Assembly (NCBI GenBank): GCA_038234045.1 | Contig: JBBSUX010000051.1 | Location: 1 to 15,859 of the forward strand | Reading direction: 5' to 3' | Length of the DNA stretch: 15,859 bases | DNA from: JBBSUX01 sp038234045 | GTDB taxonomy: Bacteria > Pseudomonadota > Gammaproteobacteria > Burkholderiales > Burkholderiaceae_C | Part shown: piece after piece, positions 5,879 to 15,859 of the stretch | Numbering within the stretch: the first letter of the stretch is position 1 | Layout of the letters: each line of letters starts with the position of its first letter | The notes under the pieces: model-generated | The model's database searches: none | Told to the model about the DNA's origin: nothing | The model's input: the letters and a program-made list of their open reading frames with translations, nothing else | Made by a program: the position numbers and the translations under genes

Positions 5879-7783
5879 TCAGCCTCCTGGCTTTTTCCGC
5901 ACTGGCGGCAAATCCGTGCAACTCCCGTGGGCAACCTCACCCGCAAGACCGATGGTTTCGCCCAAAGTGGGATGCGGATGGATGGTGCTGCCGATATCCA
6001 CAGCGTCAGCGCCCATTTCGATAGCGAGCGCGATCTCGCCGATCATGTCGCCCGCATGCGTGCCCACAATGCCGCCACCGACGATACGGTGGCTCTCGGC
6101 ATCGAACAACAGCTTGGTAAAACCTTCGTCGCGGCCGTTGGCGATGGCGCGGCCTGAGGCGCTCCAGGGGAACAGGCCCTTGGTTACCGTCACGCCGTTT
6201 GTCTTGGCCTGGTCTTCAGTCAGGCCGACCCACGCTACTTCTGGATCGGTGTAGGCCACGCTTGGAATCACGCGCGCGTCGAAGATCGCGCTTGCCATGT
6301 GCGGGTCGCCCAGCAGTTCACCAGCAATCACTTCCGCTGCGACATGTCCTTCATGCACAGCCTTGTGCGCCAGCATCGGTTGGCCGACCAGATCACCGAT
6401 GGCGAAGATGTGCGGCACGTTCGTGCGCAATTGCTGATCGACCGGAATAAAGCCCCGGTCGCTCACCTCGACGCCGACGTTGGCAGCGCCTACCTTCGCA
6501 CCATTTGGGCGCCGGCCCACCGCCTGCAGAACCAGGTCGTAGACCTGCGGCTCTTTGGGGGCGCCCTCACCTTCGAAGCTCACTTCGATCCCCTTGTCGG
6601 TCGCCTTGGCGCCGACCGTACGGGTGTTGAGCATGATGTTGTCGAAGCGCGGCGCGTTGAACTTCTGCCACACCTTTACCAGATCACGATCCGCACCCTG
6701 CATCAGGCCGTCGAGCATCTCGACCACGTCGAGCCGCGCACCGAGCGTGCTGTAGACCGTGCCCATCTCGAGCCCGATGATGCCGCCGCCGACGACCAGC
6801 ATGCGCCTGGGCGTTCCCGTGGTGAGCGCCAGCGCGCCGGTCGAATCGACCACACGCGGATCGTCCGGCAGGAACGGCAAGCGCATCGCCTGCGAACCCG
6901 CAGCGATGATGGCCCGGCGGAAAGACACGGTTTGCGTCTTGCCGGTTTTTTCCTGCGCGCTCCCGGTGGTTTCCATCACCTCGACGGTGTTGGTTCCGTT
7001 GAAGGTGGCAAGGCCGCGCAGCACCGTCACCTTGCGCATCTTGGCCATTGCAGCCAGACCACCGGTGAGCTTGCCGACGACTTTTTCCTTGTGGGTGCGC
7101 AGTTTGGCGATGTCGACGCTCGGCGCTCCGTAGGAAACGCCCAGATCGGCGAAGTGCTTCACCTCGTCCATCACAGCGGCCACGTGCAGCAGCGCCTTCG
7201 ATGGAATGCAGCCCACATTGAGACACACGCCACCTAGCGTGATGTAGCGCTCGACGATCGCGACCTTCAGGCCGAGATCAGCGGCACGAAACGCTGCGGA
7301 ATAGCCGCCGGGGCCGCCGCCGATCACAACAACATCGAAGTCGGCACCGACGAAATCCTGCGTTTTCACTCCGCTTTTGCTAGCTGATTGCGCTTGATCT
7401 GTCTGCGCTTGAACCGGTTTTGACGCTGATTTTTGGTTTGATTCTGCCGCGGGTGCGGATGCGGATGCGGCGGAAGGAGCGGAAGGAGCGGTTGCGGCAG
7501 CTGTGGGTGCGGCGGCTGGAACCTTCGCAGCGGGCGCTGCGCCGTCCGCGGCTTCCAGCGTAAGCACAACAGAACCCTCGGCAACCTTGTCACCGACCTT
7601 GATCTTCAATTCCTTGACCACGCCGGCATGCGACGACGGAATCTCCATCGACGCCTTGTCGGATTCGACAGTGATCAGCGATTGTTCGGCGGCGATCGTG
7701 TCGCCGGGCTTGACCAGCACTTCGATCACCGCCACTTCGGCAAAGTCACCGATATCCGGTACCTTGATGTCCATCAGGCTCAT
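5879..7783 (-). CDS. lpdA: Dihydrolipoyl dehydrogenase (E3) with N-terminal lipoyl domain
   Basis: The E3 flavoprotein of the pyruvate dehydrogenase complex, which reoxidises dihydrolipoyl groups using FAD and NAD+. At 634 aa it is about 150 residues longer than ordinary Lpd, because it starts with a lipoyl domain (about 4-77; ESDKASME with attachment site Lys43). An Ala/Pro/Ser/Lys/Gln-rich linker follows (about 78-145). The flavoprotein part begins with the FAD motif VVIGGGPGGYSAA (152-164). The redox disulfide is Cys187/Cys192 (GGVCLNVGC), and the NAD-binding motif is VVGGGIIGLEMG. FAIGDLVGQPMLAHKA and the C-terminal HPHPTLGE complete it, with catalytic His604 and Glu609. The start at 7783 has CCCTCT on the plus strand (AGAGGG) six bases upstream. 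It is the last gene of aceE-aceF-lpdA, 97 bp after aceF. Confidence 0.96.
   Translation of the reverse strand: MSLMDIKVPDIGDFAEVAVIEVLVKPGDTIAAEQSLITVESDKASMEIPSSHAGVVKELKIKVGDKVAEGSVVLTLEAADGAAPAAKVPAAAPTAAATAPSAPSAASASAPAAESNQKSASKPVQAQTDQAQSASKSGVKTQDFVGADFDVVVIGGGPGGYSAAFRAADLGLKVAIVERYITLGGVCLNVGCIPSKALLHVAAVMDEVKHFADLGVSYGAPSVDIAKLRTHKEKVVGKLTGGLAAMAKMRKVTVLRGLATFNGTNTVEVMETTGSAQEKTGKTQTVSFRRAIIAAGSQAMRLPFLPDDPRVVDSTGALALTTGTPRRMLVVGGGIIGLEMGTVYSTLGARLDVVEMLDGLMQGADRDLVKVWQKFNAPRFDNIMLNTRTVGAKATDKGIEVSFEGEGAPKEPQVYDLVLQAVGRRPNGAKVGAANVGVEVSDRGFIPVDQQLRTNVPHIFAIGDLVGQPMLAHKAVHEGHVAAEVIAGELLGDPHMASAIFDARVIPSVAYTDPEVAWVGLTEDQAKTNGVTVTKGLFPWSASGRAIANGRDEGFTKLLFDAESHRIVGGGIVGTHAGDMIGEIALAIEMGADAVDIGSTIHPHPTLGETIGLAGEVAHGSCTDLPPVRKKPGG
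7471..7488. repeat. Short tandem repeat in the lpdA linker
   Basis: CGGAAGGAG occurs twice in tandem, just after two GCGGAT units. Both unit lengths (9 and 6 bp) are multiples of three, so copy-number changes would alter only the length of the flexible Ala/Pro/Ser linker and not the frame. Confidence 0.5.
7553..7774 (-). repeat. Lipoyl-domain coding repeat, copy in lpdA
   Basis: Codons 4-77 of lpdA encode a lipoyl domain that matches the first aceF lipoyl domain at 64 of 74 residues by my count, with closely similar DNA as well. The second aceF domain matches the first at only 49 of 74. This points to duplication or gene conversion between aceF and lpdA. Confidence 0.7.
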
Positions 7784-7820
7784 GGGGAACCCTCTTCATG
7801 CTTGTTCGGGATTGAATAAA

Positions 7821-7848
7821 GCGACGCCGCGCACCGGCAAGGCGTCGC
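7821..7848 (-). other. Intercistronic stem-loop, aceF-lpdA (second)
   Basis: A perfect 8-bp inverted repeat (GCGACGCC at 7821-7828, GGCGTCGC at 7841-7848) has a 12-base loop. On the minus-strand transcript it is followed by TTTATTC, a weak U-rich run, and then the lpdA ribosome binding site. It may act as a partial terminator or RNA-stability element that sets the E3 to E2 ratio. That role is inferred only from position. Confidence 0.5.
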
Positions 7849-7850
7849 AT

Positions 7851-7878
7851 CTGCCGCCCACACCGAAGCGGGCGGCAG
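7851..7878 (-). other. Intercistronic stem-loop, aceF-lpdA (first)
   Basis: A perfect 9-bp inverted repeat (CTGCCGCCC at 7851-7859, GGGCGGCAG at 7870-7878) encloses a 10-base loop. It starts four bases after the aceF stop codon on the transcript. Together with the next stem-loop it fills most of the gap between aceF and lpdA. A role in 3' protection of aceE-aceF mRNA is possible. Confidence 0.5.
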
Positions 7879-7882
7879 GAGA

Positions 7883-9607
7883 TCAAAGAATGATTCGACG
7901 GAAGTCACTCAGCACCTGACCCAGGTACGCATTGAACCGCGCCGCCGAAGCGCCATCGATCACGCGGTGGTCATAAGACAGCGAGAGCGGCAATGTGAGG
8001 CGTGGCACGAACTGCTTGCCATCCCACACCGGCTTTATGGCGCTCTTCGAGAGACCCAGGATCGCCACTTCGGGCGCGTTGATGATGGGCGTGAAGTGCG
8101 TGCCGCCGATGCCGCCGAGCGAGCTGATCGAAATACATCCACCTTGCATGTCGCCGCCGCCGAGCTTGCCGTCGCGCGCCTTCTTGGCGAGCTCGCCCAT
8201 TTCCTGGCTGATCTGCAGCACGCCCTTCTTGTCGGCATCCTTCAGCACCGGAACGACCAAACCGTTGGGCGTGTCGGCGGCAAAACCAATGTTGAAATAC
8301 TGCTTGTAGACCAGCGTATCGCCATCGAGGCTGGCGTTGAAATCGGGGAATTTCTTCAACCCAGCGACCACCGCCTTGATCACGAAAGCCAGCATCGTCA
8401 CTTTGACGCCCGACTTTTCGTTTTCCTTGTTGGTTGAAACGCGGAAAGCTTCCAGCTCGGTGATGTCGGCCTCGTCGTTGTTGGTGACGTGGGGAATCAT
8501 CACCCAGTTGCGGTGCAGGTTGGCGCCGCTGATCTTCTTGATGCGCGACAGATCCTTGCGCTCGACCGGGCCGAACTTCGCGAAATCCACCTTCGGCCAT
8601 GGGATCAGCCCGAGGGCAGCGCCACCGCCACTTCCCGAGCCCGAACTCTTGGCCGCCGATGCCTTGGTGCTTGCCTGCCCAGCCATCACCGCTTTGGTGA
8701 AGGCCTGGATATCTGGTTGGGTGATGCGACCCTTTTCGCCACTGCCCTTGACCTCGTCCAGCGGAACGCCAAGCTCGCGGGCGAACTTGCGCACTGACGG
8801 CGAAGCATGCGGCAACTTGCCGCTGGGTGGTGTGGTCGTGTCGTGCGGCGCGACGGGTTCCGACGACGCTGATACAGCTGGAGCCGCACTTGCAGGCGCC
8901 GGAGATGCCGCAGTCGCTGCAGGCGCGGAGGATGACGAAGGTGCCGCTGCGGGCGCTGATGACGGTGCAGCGGGCGCTGGCGACCCGGCTGCGGCCGGCC
9001 CTTCCATGATCGCAATCAGATCGCCGATGTTGACCGTATCGCCAACCTTGACCAACACCTCCTTGACGATGCCCGCAGCCGACGACGGAATTTCCATCGA
9101 CGCCTTGTCCGATTCGATGGTCATGAGCGATTGCTCGACCGCAACCGTATCGCCCGGCTTGACCAGCAGCTCGATGACAGCGACATCCTTAAAGTCGCCG
9201 ATGTCGGGCACGCGGACCTCGATCGGGCCACTCGCAGCCGCTGGTGGCACTCCTGCGTTGCTAGCTGCTTGCGCAGGTGCAGATTGCGCTGGAGCCTTAT
9301 TTTGTTGTGAACTTTCGGCTGCAGCGGGTGCAGGAGCTGATGATGACGGCACTTCCGCGGCGCCCTCGCCTTCTGTCTCCAGCACCAACACAACCGAGCC
9401 TTCCTTGACCTTGTCTCCCACCTGCACCTTCAATTCCTTGACGGTGCCGGCGGCGGAGGAAGGGATCTCCATCGACGCCTTGTCGGATTCGACCGTGATG
9501 AGCGACTGCTCGGCCACGATCTTGTCGCCGGGCTTGACCAGCAGCTCGATTACCGCCACTTCGTCGAAGTCGCCGATATCGGGAACCTTGATGTCCATCG
9601 TTGCCAT
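7883..9607 (-). CDS. aceF: Dihydrolipoyllysine-residue acetyltransferase (E2 of pyruvate dehydrogenase)
   Basis: The E2 core of the pyruvate dehydrogenase complex, which passes the acetyl group from lipoyl-lysine to CoA. At 574 aa it has two lipoyl domains, at about 4-77 and 129-202. Their lipoylation lysines are Lys43 and Lys168, each in ESDKASME. Ala/Pro/Ser-rich swinging linkers follow each domain. The peripheral-subunit-binding domain is at about 266-303 (ASPSVRKFARELGV, GSGEKGRITQPDI). The C-terminal acyltransferase domain ends with SYDHRVIDGASAARF, where His547 and Asp551 belong to the active site. Homologues may have one to three lipoyl domains. The start at 9607 has GGAGA 9 bases upstream. 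It begins 17-18 bases after the aceE stop, so the two are cotranscribed. Confidence 0.96.
   Translation of the reverse strand: MATMDIKVPDIGDFDEVAVIELLVKPGDKIVAEQSLITVESDKASMEIPSSAAGTVKELKVQVGDKVKEGSVVLVLETEGEGAAEVPSSSAPAPAAAESSQQNKAPAQSAPAQAASNAGVPPAAASGPIEVRVPDIGDFKDVAVIELLVKPGDTVAVEQSLMTIESDKASMEIPSSAAGIVKEVLVKVGDTVNIGDLIAIMEGPAAAGSPAPAAPSSAPAAAPSSSSAPAATAASPAPASAAPAVSASSEPVAPHDTTTPPSGKLPHASPSVRKFARELGVPLDEVKGSGEKGRITQPDIQAFTKAVMAGQASTKASAAKSSGSGSGGGAALGLIPWPKVDFAKFGPVERKDLSRIKKISGANLHRNWVMIPHVTNNDEADITELEAFRVSTNKENEKSGVKVTMLAFVIKAVVAGLKKFPDFNASLDGDTLVYKQYFNIGFAADTPNGLVVPVLKDADKKGVLQISQEMGELAKKARDGKLGGGDMQGGCISISSLGGIGGTHFTPIINAPEVAILGLSKSAIKPVWDGKQFVPRLTLPLSLSYDHRVIDGASAARFNAYLGQVLSDFRRIIL
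9002..9223 (-). repeat. Lipoyl-domain coding repeat, second copy in aceF
   Basis: Codons 129-202 of aceF encode the inner lipoyl domain (Lys168). It is the most diverged of the three copies in the window, differing from the first aceF domain at about 25 of 74 residues, mostly in its C-terminal half. Confidence 0.7.
9377..9598 (-). repeat. Lipoyl-domain coding repeat, first copy in aceF
   Basis: Codons 4-77 of aceF encode the outer lipoyl domain (Lys43). The lpdA copy at 7553-7774 is its closest relative in the window, closer than the neighbouring aceF domain. Confidence 0.7.
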
Positions 9608-9625
9608 GTTGGGTGGTCTCCGGGA

Positions 9626-12346
<2,721 letters not shown>

Positions 12347-12352
12347 GACATG

Positions 12353-12358
12353 TCTCCT
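12353..12358 (-). promoter_or_regulatory. Ribosome binding site of aceE
   Basis: The minus strand reads AGGAGA, six bases before the ATG at 12346. This strong site decides the start against the upstream ATG at 12415, which has none. Confidence 0.75.
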
Positions 12359-12503
12359 GTTGATTCGCCACTTTAGGACGCGGATAAGCGAAAGTGTCGC
12401 ATAGTTTGCAAGCATTTCAGATCATGCATCTTGATTTCTTAATATGAAATTTCAATGTTGCGGTGCAGCGCAAAAAAGCAGCTGCGGGCCTACACTCAAG
12501 CCC
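12359..12503. promoter_or_regulatory. Divergent promoter region, aceE / sensor kinase
   Basis: This short region controls both the pyruvate dehydrogenase operon (minus) and the kinase/regulator pair (plus). Its middle (about 12411-12455) is clearly AT-rich against GC-rich surroundings. On the plus strand, TACACT at 12491-12496 is a plausible -10 box only seven bases before the kinase ATG, but no good -35 is present. On the minus strand, TTGAAA or TTGCAA could be -35 boxes, but no matching -10 stands out. I see no PdhR-type palindrome. An 8-bp palindrome GAAATTTC lies at 12445-12452. Operator assignments are not possible by eye. Confidence 0.45.
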
Positions 12504-15092
12504 ATGCCACCCGCAAATGACGCCTCCCTCAAAAGGGCCAAAAAAAGCGGCCCGCTCACGCGCGCTGCTCGGCGCTGGCGCGCCTGGTGGCAGGGCCAGG
12601 CCCCTCAGCGGCAAGACCGGCTCGCCATGCTGGCCCCGCTCGCGGCTGTTCTATTGTTTCTTGCAGCGATCGTTTCGGCCTTTTGGTACCTGCGTGCGGA
12701 AGAAATCGATCGGGAGCACGAGGCCGTGCGCCGCGATGTTGAATACGCGCAGCAGCGCCTGCGACTGCGCCTGCTGGAGCGGCAGGAACAATTAATGCGG
12801 CTCGCGCGCGACGTCTCCAACGGGGAGGTAGATCCCCAGGAATTCGATAGCCGCGCAGAGTCGCTCATCAGCCAGTTTCCTGAGGTGCTGTCACTCAGCT
12901 GGATCGACGAACGACGCCGCATCGATGCAACGCTTGCGGCTCCTACCCTGCCGAGCACCCAGTCGCGCCATGTAGGGGATGTGCTGCATCCGGGCGAGAC
13001 CGAAGGGGTGTTCGCGCTCGCCCGGGATTTGCAGCAACCGGTCTATTCGCAACCTTCGGCAGCGATCGACGGCAGCACTCCGATGCTGCAATTGCAGATC
13101 CCGTTGACGAACCAGGGGCGTTTTGCTGGCGTGGTGCTGGGCGAATATTCGATCGACGGACTGCTGCGCTACGGCGCACCCACCGAGGTATTGGCGCGCT
13201 ATGCCGTAACCTTGCAGGACGGCAAGCACCGAGTGCTGGCAGGGGCGGTGTTGGCCCCGCGTACTGGCGCGAAAAAGCTCGTTCCGTGGGAACCCCAACC
13301 CAACAGCTACGAGGTTCCGGTTTCTCCGGTCGGCAATGGCCTGATCCTTCATGCGCAGGCGTACCGCACATCCCTCGGCGTAGTGGGCAGTGGATTCTTC
13401 TGGCTGGTCGGCATCCTCAGCGCCATCACCGCCTGGATGCTGATTGCCAACTGGCGTCACACCAGGCGCCGCGTGCAGGCACAGAACGCCCTGGTAGCCG
13501 AAACCAATTTCCGGCGTGCCATGGAGAACTCGGTGTTGACCGGCATGCGTGCGCTCGACATGGAGTCGCGCATCACTTATGTGAACGCGGCCTTCTGCCA
13601 AATGACCGGCTGGAGCGAGAGCGAGCTGGTCGGCCAGACCCCGCCGTTTTCTTACTGGCCGACTGAAGACCACGCCATCCTCACCGCGCGTTTGCGCGAC
13701 GAACTCAATGGGCGGCATCTTCCGGGCGGTTTCCAGGTACGAGTCCAGAGAAAGTCGGGCTCCATCTTTGATGCCAGGCTCTATCTTTCCGCCCTTGTCG
13801 ATCCCCGAGGCCAGCAGACCGGATGGATGACGTCGATGACCGACATCACCGAACCCAACCGGATTCGCGCTCAGCTGTCGGCTTCGCACGAGCGCTTCAC
13901 CATCGTGCTGGAGGCCCTCGACGCGTCGGTTTCGGTTGCACCGCTCGGCAGCAAGGAGCTGCTGTTTGCGAACAAGCTCTATCGCCAGTGGTTCGGCGCG
14001 GAAACCGTGGGACATCTGCAGATGGTGGCGCGCGCCGGGGTGCCAAGTGCGGCATCGACATCGAGGGAAGATTCTCTGGACGATGTGGACGACCTCGCTG
14101 GCTTGCCGACCGTGACCCTAATGATGGAAAAAGCCGAGAACGCCGAGATCTTTGTCGATTCGCTCGGCAAATGGCTCGAAGTAAGGTCGCGCTACCTGAA
14201 CTGGGTCGACGGCCGTCTCGCACAAATGGTGATTGCCACCGACATCACGCAACGCAGGCAGGCGCAGGAGCAGGCGGCCAACCAGGCCGAACGCGCGCAG
14301 TCGGCAAGCCGGCTCATCACGATGGGCGAGATGGCATCGAGCGTGGCGCACGAACTCAACCAACCATTGGCCGCAATCGCCAACTACTGCAGCGGTATGG
14401 CGAGCCGGGTCAAAAGTGGGGGCATGACCGACGATGTGCTTTTGGGAGCGCTCGACAAGACAGCGCACCAGGCGCAGCGTGCCGGACAGATCATCCAGCG
14501 CATCCGCAGCTTCGTCAAACGCAGCGAACCCAATCGAGCACCATCGGATGTGGCGGCCATGGTCAGCGAAGCGGTAGAGCTGGCCGACATCGAACTGCGC
14601 CGCCGCAATGTGCGGCTGTCCCACTATGTCGCGGCGCGCATGCCCAAGGTTTCGGCCGACCCGATCCTGATCGAGCAGGTGCTCGTCAACCTTATGAAGA
14701 ACGCAGCCGAGTCGATCGACCACGCCGGTCGTCTTCCGGGGCGGCGCAGTGTCGAGCTGCGCGTGATACCCAAGCAGATAGACGGCATCGACGTGATCGA
14801 TTTCACCGTGACCGATACCGGCGGTGGCCTCCCTCCCGAGGTCATGGAACGCCTGTTCGAAGCGTTCTTTTCGACCAAGTCGGAAGGCATGGGTATCGGG
14901 CTGAACCTGTGTCGCAGCATCGTGGAGTCGCACCAGGGCCGGATGCAGGCAGAGAACCTCTACAATGGAACGGATGTAACCGGCTGTCGTTTTTCCTTCT
15001 GGATACCACTAACCGGACCTGTCGGAGATCCGACAACTTCCCCTCTCCATACCAGTTCCCGGCCTTCCACGGATCCGGGCGTAACCGCATGA
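12504..15092 (+). CDS. Membrane PAS-domain sensor histidine kinase (FixL/DctB-like)
   Basis: An 862-aa inner-membrane kinase that phosphorylates itself and should pass the phosphate to the regulator encoded next. The order is: transmembrane helix 1 (about 36-60, LAPLAAVLLFLAAIVSAFWYL), a periplasmic sensor region of about 230 residues (61-290), transmembrane helix 2 (about 293-317), PAS 1 (about 335-455, with MTGWSESELVG), and PAS 2 (about 461-590). The dimerisation domain follows with phospho-acceptor His616 in VAHELNQPLAAIANY. The ATPase domain has NLMKNAAESID, DTGGGLP and GMGIGLNLC. The H-box is the HELNQP type found in DctB- and FixL-like kinases. I chose the ATG at 12504 because a -10-like TACACT ends seven bases before it. 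An upstream ATG at 12444 would add 20 Cys-rich residues and has no ribosome site. The ligand is unknown, and no haem-PAS signature is evident. Confidence 0.9.
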   Translation: MPPANDASLKRAKKSGPLTRAARRWRAWWQGQAPQRQDRLAMLAPLAAVLLFLAAIVSAFWYLRAEEIDREHEAVRRDVEYAQQRLRLRLLERQEQLMRLARDVSNGEVDPQEFDSRAESLISQFPEVLSLSWIDERRRIDATLAAPTLPSTQSRHVGDVLHPGETEGVFALARDLQQPVYSQPSAAIDGSTPMLQLQIPLTNQGRFAGVVLGEYSIDGLLRYGAPTEVLARYAVTLQDGKHRVLAGAVLAPRTGAKKLVPWEPQPNSYEVPVSPVGNGLILHAQAYRTSLGVVGSGFFWLVGILSAITAWMLIANWRHTRRRVQAQNALVAETNFRRAMENSVLTGMRALDMESRITYVNAAFCQMTGWSESELVGQTPPFSYWPTEDHAILTARLRDELNGRHLPGGFQVRVQRKSGSIFDARLYLSALVDPRGQQTGWMTSMTDITEPNRIRAQLSASHERFTIVLEALDASVSVAPLGSKELLFANKLYRQWFGAETVGHLQMVARAGVPSAASTSREDSLDDVDDLAGLPTVTLMMEKAENAEIFVDSLGKWLEVRSRYLNWVDGRLAQMVIATDITQRRQAQEQAANQAERAQSASRLITMGEMASSVAHELNQPLAAIANYCSGMASRVKSGGMTDDVLLGALDKTAHQAQRAGQIIQRIRSFVKRSEPNRAPSDVAAMVSEAVELADIELRRRNVRLSHYVAARMPKVSADPILIEQVLVNLMKNAAESIDHAGRLPGRRSVELRVIPKQIDGIDVIDFTVTDTGGGLPPEVMERLFEAFFSTKSEGMGIGLNLCRSIVESHQGRMQAENLYNGTDVTGCRFSFWIPLTGPVGDPTTSPLHTSSRPSTDPGVTA

Positions 15093-15715
15093 GTTTGATC
15101 CCCAAAAAGGGCACGGTCTACGTGGTCGATGACGACGAAGCCGTACGCGATTCCCTTCAATGGCTCCTGGAAGGCAAGGACTATCGCGTCCGCTGCTTCG
15201 AATCGGCCGAATCCTTCCTGTCGCGCTACGACCCACGCGAGGTGGCTTGCCTGATCGTCGACATCCGCATGGGCGGAATGACAGGTCTGGAGCTGCAGGA
15301 CCGCTTGCTGGAGCGACGTTCGCCGCTTCCGGTGGTGTTCATCACCGGTCATGGCGACGTACCCATGGCTGTCAACACCATGAAGAAGGGCGCACTGGAT
15401 TTCATCCAGAAGCCGTTCAAGGAAGAAGAACTGGTCGCCATGGTCGAGCGCATGTTGGAGCACGCGAAGACCGTATTTGCCGATTCGCAGCAGGCGGCCA
15501 GCCGCGACGCGCTTCTGGGAAAACTCACTTCGCGCGAATCGCAGGTGCTGGAGCGGATCGTCGCGGGGCGCCTGAACAAGCAGATTGCCGACGATCTCGG
15601 CATCAGCATCAAGACGGTGGAGGCCCATCGCGCCAACATCATGGAAAAGCTCAATGCCAACACGGTGGCCGACCTCCTGAAGATCGCGCTCGGCCAGGGA
15701 GCACCCAAAGCCTGA
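15089..15715 (+). CDS. FixJ/NarL-type response regulator
   Basis: A 208-aa DNA-binding response regulator. The receiver domain (about 9-125) has the acidic pocket Asp14-Asp16 in VVDDDEAVRD, phospho-acceptor Asp58 in LIVDIRM, Thr86 in FITGHGD, and Lys108 in FIQKPF. The LuxR-type helix-turn-helix is at about 143-200 (LTSRESQVLERIVAGRLNKQIADDLGISIKTVEAHRANIMEKL). The linker is short, as in FixJ. The ATG at 15089 overlaps the kinase stop as ATGA, which indicates translational coupling and a dedicated partner. The frame stays open far upstream inside the kinase gene, but that part is a shadow. Its target genes cannot be read from the sequence; the divergent aceE operon is an obvious candidate. A terminator follows 24 bases after the stop. 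Confidence 0.94.
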   Translation: MSLIPKKGTVYVVDDDEAVRDSLQWLLEGKDYRVRCFESAESFLSRYDPREVACLIVDIRMGGMTGLELQDRLLERRSPLPVVFITGHGDVPMAVNTMKKGALDFIQKPFKEEELVAMVERMLEHAKTVFADSQQAASRDALLGKLTSRESQVLERIVAGRLNKQIADDLGISIKTVEAHRANIMEKLNANTVADLLKIALGQGAPKA

Positions 15716-15739
15716 CGCTATCGCTAATGTAGCTAGTAG

Positions 15740-15772
15740 CGCCCGTCAGGCATGCTTGAACGGGCGTTTTCA
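15740..15772 (+). terminator. Intrinsic terminator after the response regulator
   Basis: CGCCCGT (15740-15746) and ACGGGCG (15760-15766) form a GC-rich stem. The bases between them (CAGG, CATG loop, CTTG) can extend the pairing with one bulge. TTTTC follows at 15767-15771. It lies between the regulator stop and folD, so it should end the kinase/regulator transcript and leave folD mainly to another promoter that I cannot identify in the short gap. Confidence 0.8.
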
Positions 15773-15790
15773 TTGGAGAATTCACTTCCT

Positions 15791-15859
15791 ATGACCGCAA
15801 AGATCATCGACGGCACCGCCGTCTCCCGTCAGCCCCGAACCGAGGTTGTCCGGCGTGCG
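15791..15859 (+). CDS. folD: Bifunctional methylenetetrahydrofolate dehydrogenase/cyclohydrolase, N-terminal fragment (3' end outside window)
   Basis: Only 23 codons are present (MTAKIIDGTAVSRQPRTEVV plus three). They match the conserved start of FolD, whose proteins typically begin with M-x-A-x-x-I-D-G-x-A-x-x-x-x-R. FolD interconverts methylene-, methenyl- and formyl-tetrahydrofolate in one-carbon metabolism. GGAGA lies about 12 bases upstream of the ATG, a rather long spacing. The gene is downstream of the regulator terminator on the same strand. With no catalytic residues visible, the assignment rests on the N-terminal motif and on the gene order, which I recall from Burkholderiales. Confidence 0.8.
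   Translation, partial: MTAKIIDGTAVSRQPRTEVVRRA

Noticed and set aside
5867..5886. GAGGCT/AGCCTC inverted repeat around the lpdA stop codon as a terminator
   Set aside because: The stem is only 6 bp and overlaps the stop codon, no T-run follows on the minus strand, and the 48-bp palindrome downstream is a far better terminator.
12370..12410. TTGCAA with CTTATC 17 bases later as an aceE promoter
   Set aside because: The -10 candidate matches the consensus at only two of six positions; too weak to list as a site.
12891..14015. 374-codon minus-strand frame opposite the histidine kinase
   Set aside because: The sense strand has transmembrane, PAS and kinase motifs in order; the antisense product has none and is His/Arg-rich.
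13823..15088. Upstream extension of the response-regulator frame inside the kinase gene
   Set aside because: Homology starts exactly at MSLIPKKGTVYVVDDDE (15089); the extension is an arginine-rich out-of-frame reading of kinase DNA.

Overview
The window looks like a high-GC betaproteobacterial chromosome, most likely Burkholderiales and Comamonadaceae-like. The evidence is a homodimeric-type pyruvate dehydrogenase E1 (AceE), an E2 with two lipoyl domains, an E3 that carries its own N-terminal lipoyl domain, and a FixL/FixJ-type two-component pair lying between this operon and folD. The family assignment is my inference from gene content; no marker RNA gene is present. Coding density is high and no stretch over 300 bases lacks a gene.

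Layout. (1) Positions 1-812, plus strand: the 3' end of an AlkA-type 3-methyladenine DNA glycosylase, then ogt, together an alkylation-damage repair pair. (2) Positions 856-1464: the remains of an EamA/DMT-family permease that has lost its N-terminal third and abuts ogt. (3) Positions 1494-4953, minus strand, read from high to low coordinates: an isochorismatase-family hydrolase, propionyl-CoA synthetase prpE, and a DUF1345 membrane protein. (4) Positions 5111-5695, plus strand: a secreted NlpC/P60 cell-wall peptidase with its own promoter. It is separated from the convergent next operon by a perfect 48-bp palindromic bidirectional terminator. (5) Positions 5879-12346, minus strand: the pyruvate dehydrogenase operon aceE-aceF-lpdA. 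(6) Positions 12504-15715, plus strand, divergent from aceE: a membrane PAS histidine kinase and a FixJ/NarL-type response regulator whose start overlaps the kinase stop (ATGA). A terminator follows. (7) Positions 15791-15859: the first 23 codons of folD.

How the genes relate. AceE, AceF and LpdA form the complex that converts pyruvate to acetyl-CoA. The kinase/regulator pair shares a short divergent promoter region with aceE and is a plausible regulator of it, but nothing in the sequence proves this. PrpE activates propionate to propionyl-CoA; the 2-methylcitrate genes are not in the window.

I do not see an undescribed defence, mobile or RNA-guided system. The most notable points are the truncated permease next to ogt, likely leaderless transcripts for the NlpC gene and the histidine kinase, closely related lipoyl domains in E2 and E3, the kinase pair beside the pyruvate dehydrogenase operon, and a potassium-channel-like pattern in the DUF1345 protein.
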